NCBI GenBank assembly: GCA_014529385.2
Contig: CM043947.1
Location: 127,867,891 to 127,931,890, forward strand
Reading direction: 5' to 3'
Source: Adiantum capillus-veneris
Taxonomy: Eukaryota; Streptophyta; Polypodiopsida; Polypodiales; Pteridaceae
DNA length: 64,000 nt
Shown here: positions 57,889-64,000 of the stretch, one piece after another
Layout of the letters: each line of letters opens with the position of its first letter
Numbering within the stretch: the stretch's first letter is position 1
The notes under the pieces: generated by a model
What the model was told of the DNA's origin: nothing
Seen by the model: only the letters and a program-made list of their open reading frames with translations
Databases searched by the model: none
Translations under genes and position numbers: made by a program

Positions 57889-60453
57889 TGATAGCCATTT
57901 TTCGGCTTTCATAAAATAATTTTAAGAAGCCACCTCACCCCATAAAAACACCCTAGCACAATGACTAGGCTCGCTTTTTCATTGTAAATAGTGTGTGTGT
58001 GTGTTTAGGGTTTTTATCACATTTTTTTATTAAATCGTTAAGCGAGTCATTGGGCTAGGAGACAAAAAAATAAATTTATAATATTACAGTCCTCTTTATA
58101 TGTAAATATTTTCTATCAAATAAAGGACCTAAGTATAAAAGTTTTTTTTTTGAATTTTTTGTATTTATATAAATATATATTCCTAGGTGTGCGTTATCAG
58201 GCCTAAGTATGCTAGCTTCCATCGCGTGTCATTTCTTATACATATTTTACTATCATTCTATCCCTTAAGCTCAACTCACACAAGCCTCGAAAAACATTTA
58301 TGTGACTTCATTGTAAAAATTCACCAATAACCTTATCGGCTCCGTCATATTTTTTCCCATCCCTCCCAGTTCAATATTCACAAGTAAATAGATTTCATCT
58401 TCAAATAAATTCCTTAAATCACTCAAAGTAGAGAATAATTGAGGGTCCCTTCCCTCATGATTTTTCTCCTTTTATTTTATATATATTTTTCTACCATGCA
58501 TCCCATGTGTCCATTTTTCATGACTAGCTAGCCTATCTTCTTACCCCACAAGTATATATTATATTTGATACTTATCCTATACCATACATGTGTGCAAGCT
58601 CCTTGACAATATTAGGTCATGTTTGATGTATGGGGGGCTCACTTGGAAGACTACAAAGGACAAAGAATCAAATAGTGGCCCACTTCAAGCTTTATTAGGT
58701 GCTGCAGGAACAACTTTTTGCTCGAATTTTGGCACCTTCTTATGATCCGAATTTGAGGATACTTCCAAAAAACAAAACGTAGCTCGTGAGCTGAAGTATT
58801 TTCCATAATTATTTTAGAAATTTTGAAGTCAAGGGAGATTTTACATGAAATTTATGGCCGAATTCAAAACTGCCACCTCATACACCCAAAAAATCTTCCT
58901 ATTTCTCTCACCCTTCCACACACCTACTCACTCTTACACACTCCTCCCTCTCCTTTCCACTCCCAAACCTGCAACTCCCATGTTCTAATTCACCCTCTTC
59001 ACCATTGCCACTTCTCTCACACCTCCATAGCCTTCATCCTCCATTTTTACACCCCTAGGTGCTCCCCTTTCTCTCTACATATATGTACATATTACTATAC
59101 TCTCTTCAGCTTTGTAAAGAACTTCAAAAAATCAGCAAAAATCCAAGGTTAACCTCTTCAAATGAAGGATTTTATCATGAATTTTCCAAGGTTTGAGGAT
59201 AACATAGCTTCATCGAAACGCGCTACTTCGCCATGCTGACCGCTTCTTCTACCGGTGCTATAAAGAGGTGAATGTCAACTTCTCCAAAGCTTCAACCTCT
59301 CTTTGAAAGCTCATTCCTTCTCTAACTTTTCTCATCATATATCTCACCATTTGGTGAATGATTTTGTAAATATTTTTTAGTGATAATTACTAACTACTAA
59401 CCACTAACCTTATTGTAAAATGCACCCTCTACTAGAGTAGGCACTCCCAAATTATTCACTCAATCCTCTCTCCTTTCATCCTCAATAACTCTCTTCCCTT
59501 GAGTCCACATCCATGTGACTGAAAGGATAAGAGAGACCACCCTCATTTAAAAAAATAAAATATGCATAATCTTTGATTTCTTTAAATAAACTTGATTAGG
59601 TCTAATGCTAATCGGGGCTTCTAAAACCTATAAATAGAGCCCTTCTCTCCCTTGTAAACATCACATGATCACACCACACCACACCATTCTCAACACATAA
59701 CACACCACTCTTCAAGCCTAGTTGTGTAGAGTGTGTGCATTGTGAGTGCTCTATTCCATCACTAGACATAGGTGCATGGAGAAGCTTGAAGTTAGTTATG
59801 CCATCTAGAGGAGTGGAGTAATACCATACTCTGCATCACACTTGTAGCCTACTCTTGTCCATAAATAAGATTCATAGTTTTGGGTGCAATTGTATGCTGC
59901 AACTACGACTCTTCTCTCCAAATTGACTTGATAAGTTGGCTCATCAAGTGGTTGAAGGTTTATTGTCCTTGGAGTCTGTTGTGCTATTTCGTGCTTGATG
60001 ATTTGAGGGCTTATTGAATTTTTTGCCTAAAAAGTAAATTGTAAGAGGGTGCTCGGTGAGAGGGCTCCCATGACCCTAAGACAATTTGTGTATTGGTAAC
60101 AAGGTCAAGTTTTGTGTTGTCTCTCTACTTCTCATCAAGCTTTGTGTGCATCTAGTCTTTAAAGCTGAGACTGAGTTGCTCAAGTTGATTTGTGCTCTTT
60201 ACCTCTCTCTGGCATGGTGAATGTTTGTGTTTGGTGTGTGTAGCCTCTCTTGATGCCCCCTTTACAACTAGGTTTGTGCCCCCTCTCTACTGGTTCGCAT
60301 CTACAACTAGGTGGTGCCCCCTTTCTTGTTTTGTTTCTGCCTGTGGGTTGTTTTTGTCTCTGATTGTGCTTACCCCAGCCCCAATTGAGCAGCACGGGAG
60401 CCTCGAAGGGTGTTTAGAGGCGCTCTTCTTGTTGCGCGCCCCGGACCGCCTCA
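57889..60453 (+). repeat. Element C 3' LTR
   Basis: The 2565-bp LTR starts TGATAGCCATTTTTCGGC. TATA box CTATAAATAG is at 59638-59647. The end GGACCGCCTCA matches the ends of A's LTRs. AGGGGAGGGCTAAA before it is the polypurine tract. Confidence 0.87.
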
Positions 60454-60457
60454 ATGG

Positions 60458-62932
60458 TTTGACCACGCCTTATGGCTTGTCCTTCGTCAACTCCCCCTCT
60501 TCTTCCCATGATCCTCCCTCAAGAAGTCAACCATTGCATTCCTCACTTGGATTGCCAAAGAAGCCCAGGAAGCTCTAAAAGCTACACTCGTTCACTTGCT
60601 CTACCGACAAAATCTCAAGGATGCGGTAACACATGCTACTCTCTTTAACCAACCCCCTCCCTCTTTCACGGAAAAATCGGAGGTGGAAAACTACATTAGG
60701 CAAGATATTACTCCACTTCGAGAGCCTAATCATGATCCCCGACAACCTAAAAGAGCGTGCAATGAACCTAATCAGGCACCAAAGGGTAGAGGTAGAGCCT
60801 ACACACCACAACGGGCTACCACTACCCCCCCTCAACCACCACGTTGGCCCCCTCAATCCCCTGCCGATTCTTTAGGCAGCAGCCGCACCCCTCAACCAAC
60901 CTCCAATTTTCCCCCATACCTCTCTCAACCCTCTCCCCATCCCCCTAGAATCCGCCCCATGTTCTCTCCGGATTGTATGGCTAGTGCTAAATCCCTAATG
61001 TATGATTGACAGGGGTGTACAAACCTACATGGAAGATATCGCCTCGCCCCTAAGCAACCGAAGAGTGGAATTTTTATCCCTCTTCATTTTGTCAACCCCC
61101 TTATGGATATCACATGTGGGAAGTCCTTCTTTAACTTAATTTTCTTCAGCTTGAACATCATGAGCTCCCCTTTATGGGATGAATACATATTTACTTGGTC
61201 TTTTGACCCACCTTTGAAAGTGACGTTGTGTAATGCTAGGGACATTTTCACCTTAATTGAGTCCCCCTTATGTACTTGGCACCTCACACCTGGACTAACT
61301 AACCCCGCACATGGGCATATTGTGTCAACTATCCTGAAGCATCTCTTACCACCAATGCTCACACTTACATGTAAACAAGGGCTTGGACATATCCCAACCA
61401 AACCACCTAACATAATACATGCCTACAATGAGCTATACCGAGTACTATTGGATTTGGCTCAGAGAGAATACATAACCCTCCCCCACACCCTAAATGAGGG
61501 TCAAATTGCATCACTCATGTTTAACTATTGCCTTGTTAACTTACCAAAAAAAAAAACTCATACGGTGATCTGAGAGGACATAGATACAACCCGAAGCAGA
61601 TTCTTCATAACATGCTTAGACAAAGCACCAAATAATGTTGTACTTACATGCAGGGCTTACATCTTAAGTGAATCCAGGAAACTCCTTCTAGGAACTGACT
61701 TTATGATATGGGAACAAAACATTAGGGATACAACACAACGCATTACCACATTCTTAAAACCCTTAATTGCCCCAATACATCATAACATACCCTATTTAAC
61801 GGCTACTTACAAAAGTCACAAGCTCACATTCAGATGGATTACTTGTGGTGCCTCTTGCTACTATTCTGAGATCTCCTTACTCATGGCATGTATTTTGAAA
61901 ACATGTATTCCTTCACTTAAGACCCGTGCTAGAAAGATCAACCAAAAGGTGTTATTATTTCACAACTTCCACTTACAATCATGGTGGATAATAGACTCCA
62001 TCTATGATTGTATTCTCAACCTCCCCAATAAGGCCACACACCGTTTTTTAGGGGACATCAAGAGATGCTACGAAAATATCCCACACCTAGGAACACAAGG
62101 CCTCATATTTCATATCAACAACCTCCTGAAATATGCAATCTCCAGCGCACAAGGAAACTACATTTCTTTCCGGAGCTTCCCAACTAATTGTATGGAAGGA
62201 AGATGGCCTTTACACACATACAAATCAGGACTATCTTTTAATCTTGATAATGTGCTATCACTCAACTCTTGGCTAATCAACTACATGTTCATCCAATGCC
62301 AACAAGTTGTATAAGGACAAGTCAATGGAATACCAATGGGACGGTCATGCTCCCCCCTCTGGTGCAACCTATACCTCCATTCCCTTGAATTCAACTTCCT
62401 TACACAAACCCTCAATAAAACCAACCCCATCCCAATATTGAGAAAGATTGGAACCCTGTTTAGATACTTTGATGATATTCTTCTCATAGATACACCAGAT
62501 TATCCACACCTTATGGAAGATCAAAGTATCTACCCTAAATGCCTCACAATTGAGACCACATTTGAGGACAAGGTCAAATTCTTGAACCTTAACTTGCACA
62601 TCCACAATGGGCAACTGATCAAAACCCTGGCCAAAAAAGAAGAGAATCTCCCATGCACACCCATCAAATACCTCAAAAGAGCTAGCAACAAACCCTTGGA
62701 ATGGGCCCACAAAGTCATCGTGTCCCAAATAAAACCCATCCTCTTTTGTAATACCTTACCAAAAGAGGCAGCGACCAACTTCAAAACGCTAATAGAATCA
62801 TTTTGTACCAATGGCTTTGAAAGGGCAAAGTTATGGAGAATAGTTCGGAGATCCCTACTAGACACTACCACGTCCCCTCATACATGTGACCATCACCTTG
62901 TCTTGGACCTTCAGAGAAATGGTGGGCACTAG
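60458..62932 (+). pseudogene. Penelope-like reverse transcriptase
   Basis: One frame runs to 62932 with stops at about 60509, 61007-61009, 61571-61573 and 62312-62314. After a Pro-rich region (about 60640-61000), RT motifs come in Penelope order: CLDKAPNNVVLTC, YLTATYKSHKLTFRW, GDIKRCYENIP, GIPMGRSCSPLWCNLYLHSL, the catalytic RYFDDILL, and KFLNLNLHIHNGQL. The PLE RT copies RNA at a nicked chromosomal target. No GIY-YIG endonuclease follows before the stop, so it would be of the endonuclease-lacking kind or truncated. The stops are single nonsense codons. A group II or telomerase RT is less likely, given the motif spacing and the direct repeats. Confidence 0.72.
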
Positions 62933-62998
62933 GAACCCCAATTTAGGGGGACCTAGTGCCCCCTAGATAGGGGATACCATGTACCTAGTATGGGAGGC

Positions 62999-63044
<46 letters not shown>

Positions 63045-63753
63045 TTTAAATAAGTGTCCCTAAGAAAGATCTTTTTACCTAAAGGAAGACCACAAAATAA
63101 AAGGGGGAAGCTCATAAAGCCTTGTTTTGGGACCCTCCTAAGGCAGAAGTGTGACAATTTAGAAGCATGAAAGGGAATCAAACCCAACATGGCACCCTCT
63201 CATATGTAACTCCCAAGAGAGTGGAGGCATGGGGTACCCCACCACTCCCCCACCTCCCATGAACCGGATACTTTCTTGGGCAAGGAAGAGATGAAAAGGG
63301 ACTACTATAAAAGAAAACCAAAAGAAGACAAGGGATCCACTTTTTGAGGTTGCAGGACTACCTGAAGGATACCTCACCAACCTTCTTCCTCTCTAGCATG
63401 GAGTCTTCTACTTAGGTAGGAGGTTAATATTTGTTGTAGAAATTAGAATGACATTGATAACAAATAGACAAATCTTATAACACCTGTCTTCCACTTTTCA
63501 AAGACTAACATTCTCATTTGTGTTTGTGTTTGTGGTGATGGTGACAGGTAACATGACTTGTCTCTTCCTAATTTACACAATCAAGTTACCTCCTCTTCCA
63601 TCTCCCCTTTGTAAAAAGCTCTAGTCAACAACACACGTGGTTAATGGGTCTAATTTGATGCTGCTGTTCTGATTGGTCCAATCGGGCTTGGGTTCTCTTA
63701 CTTTGAACTTGTCCAACTCTGTTAATATTTTGGTGGTAATCCTTTGAAGTAGC

Positions 63754-63757
<4 letters not shown>
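62798..63757 (+). repeat. Penelope-like element, downstream direct repeat
   Basis: It overlaps the end of the RT frame and continues through a long CT tract (about 63002-63040) to 63757. It matches 48108-49103 but lacks the extra left-arm insertion. Confidence 0.85.
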
Positions 63758-63788
<31 letters not shown>

Positions 63789-63891
63789 TTTTGCTCCATT
63801 GCCATCATGGTTCAACACTCTTATATCAGATTCTGCATCACACGTTCTTTATCCTATCATGCTTTGTGCTTGTAGAATAATACTTTGGCAT

Positions 63892-63922
<31 letters not shown>

Positions 63923-64000
63923 CTACTTCAACAAGCCCTCCGTTATTTGTGCTAACGATGGAAACAACTATTTTAAGGTCAAAGAAACACAACTTAGTTA
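63746..64000. repeat. CT and GA microsatellites, window end
   Basis: A CT tract at about 63750-63785 and a GA tract at about 63893-63918 are present. No gene is seen in the last 240 bases. Confidence 0.8.

Larger units (their letters stand above)
50581..60453 (+). mobile_element. Element C: Ty3/Gypsy retrotransposon with dual RNase H, relative of A
   Basis: The 5' end TGATAGCC at 50581 and the 3' end CCGCCTCA at 60453 are flanked by ATGG (50577-50580 and 60454-60457). Coding sequence is close to A throughout. LTRs resemble A's only at their ends and around the TATA box. The 5' LTR has lost its 3' half, including TATA, R-U5 and primer site. Several stops, two tandem duplications and frameshifts inactivate the coding region. 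Confidence 0.85.
48108..63757 (+). mobile_element. Penelope-like retroelement with direct terminal repeats, split by element C
   Basis: Direct repeats of about 1 kb (48108-49103 and 62798-63757) flank coding sequence for a Penelope-type reverse transcriptase. The upstream repeat begins inside the end of the ORF. This is the head-to-tail arrangement (pseudo-LTR) typical of Penelope-like elements and unlike true LTRs. Element C lies between the N-terminal ORF and the RT with an ATGG duplication. No GIY-YIG endonuclease was found after the RT. Confidence 0.7.

Noticed and set aside
48108-63757. Reading the 1-kb direct repeats as LTRs of a retrovirus-like element
   Set aside because: They lack TG...CA ends and the upstream copy begins within the ORF end, which fits Penelope pseudo-LTRs.

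Overview
The window is nuclear DNA from a plant with a large, repeat-packed genome. It holds spliced genes with GT-AG introns, plant LTR retrotransposons, a CACTA DNA transposon, an integrated plant pararetrovirus, a Penelope-like retroelement and a fragment of a GH3 auxin-conjugating enzyme gene. The mix (decayed pararetrovirus plus Penelope-like element plus very few host genes) would fit a fern, lycophyte or gymnosperm, but the species cannot be settled from sequence alone. There are no bacterial operons, CRISPR arrays, rRNA or tRNA genes.

Layout. 1-4190: right part of a CACTA transposon with a near-intact minus-strand transposase. 4195-4933: a minus-strand LTR-element remnant with a 136-bp LTR, a tRNA-iMet primer site and 171-bp tandem repeats. 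4934-12035: an endogenous pararetrovirus (caulimovirid-like) with three copies of its promoter region, a movement-protein-like region, long low-complexity structural ORFs and a protease remnant, but no reverse transcriptase; a MITE sits in one duplicated leader. 12434-14657: an unidentified spliced minus-strand gene. 14808-17376: four related foldback hairpins around a broken GH3 3' fragment.

17961-43219: one decayed transposase-like gene (SWIM zinc finger, MULE-like glutamate motif) is cut into three pieces by two LTR retrotransposons. Element A (19021-34902) is a Ty3/Gypsy element with two RNase H domains and itself contains element D (27515-32233, minus strand). Element B (35418-41713) carries only one long gag-like ORF. 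Removing A and B with one copy of each 4-bp target duplication restores a continuous reading frame across both junctions.

43220-48107 holds nothing recognisable. 48108-63757 is a Penelope-like element with direct terminal repeats of about 1 kb, split by element C (50581-60453), a relative of A that has lost the 3' half of its 5' LTR.

The window therefore reads as a stack of insertions whose relative order can be read: transposase gene, then A and B; A, then D; Penelope-like element, then C; pararetrovirus leader duplication, then MITE. Elements A and B share the same 12-nt primer-binding site and A, B and C share a 4-bp target duplication, which suggests that coding-poor B uses the machinery of A/C-type elements. 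Nearly every coding region carries stops or frameshifts; the CACTA transposase, the B ORF and the 12.4-14.7 kb gene look least damaged.
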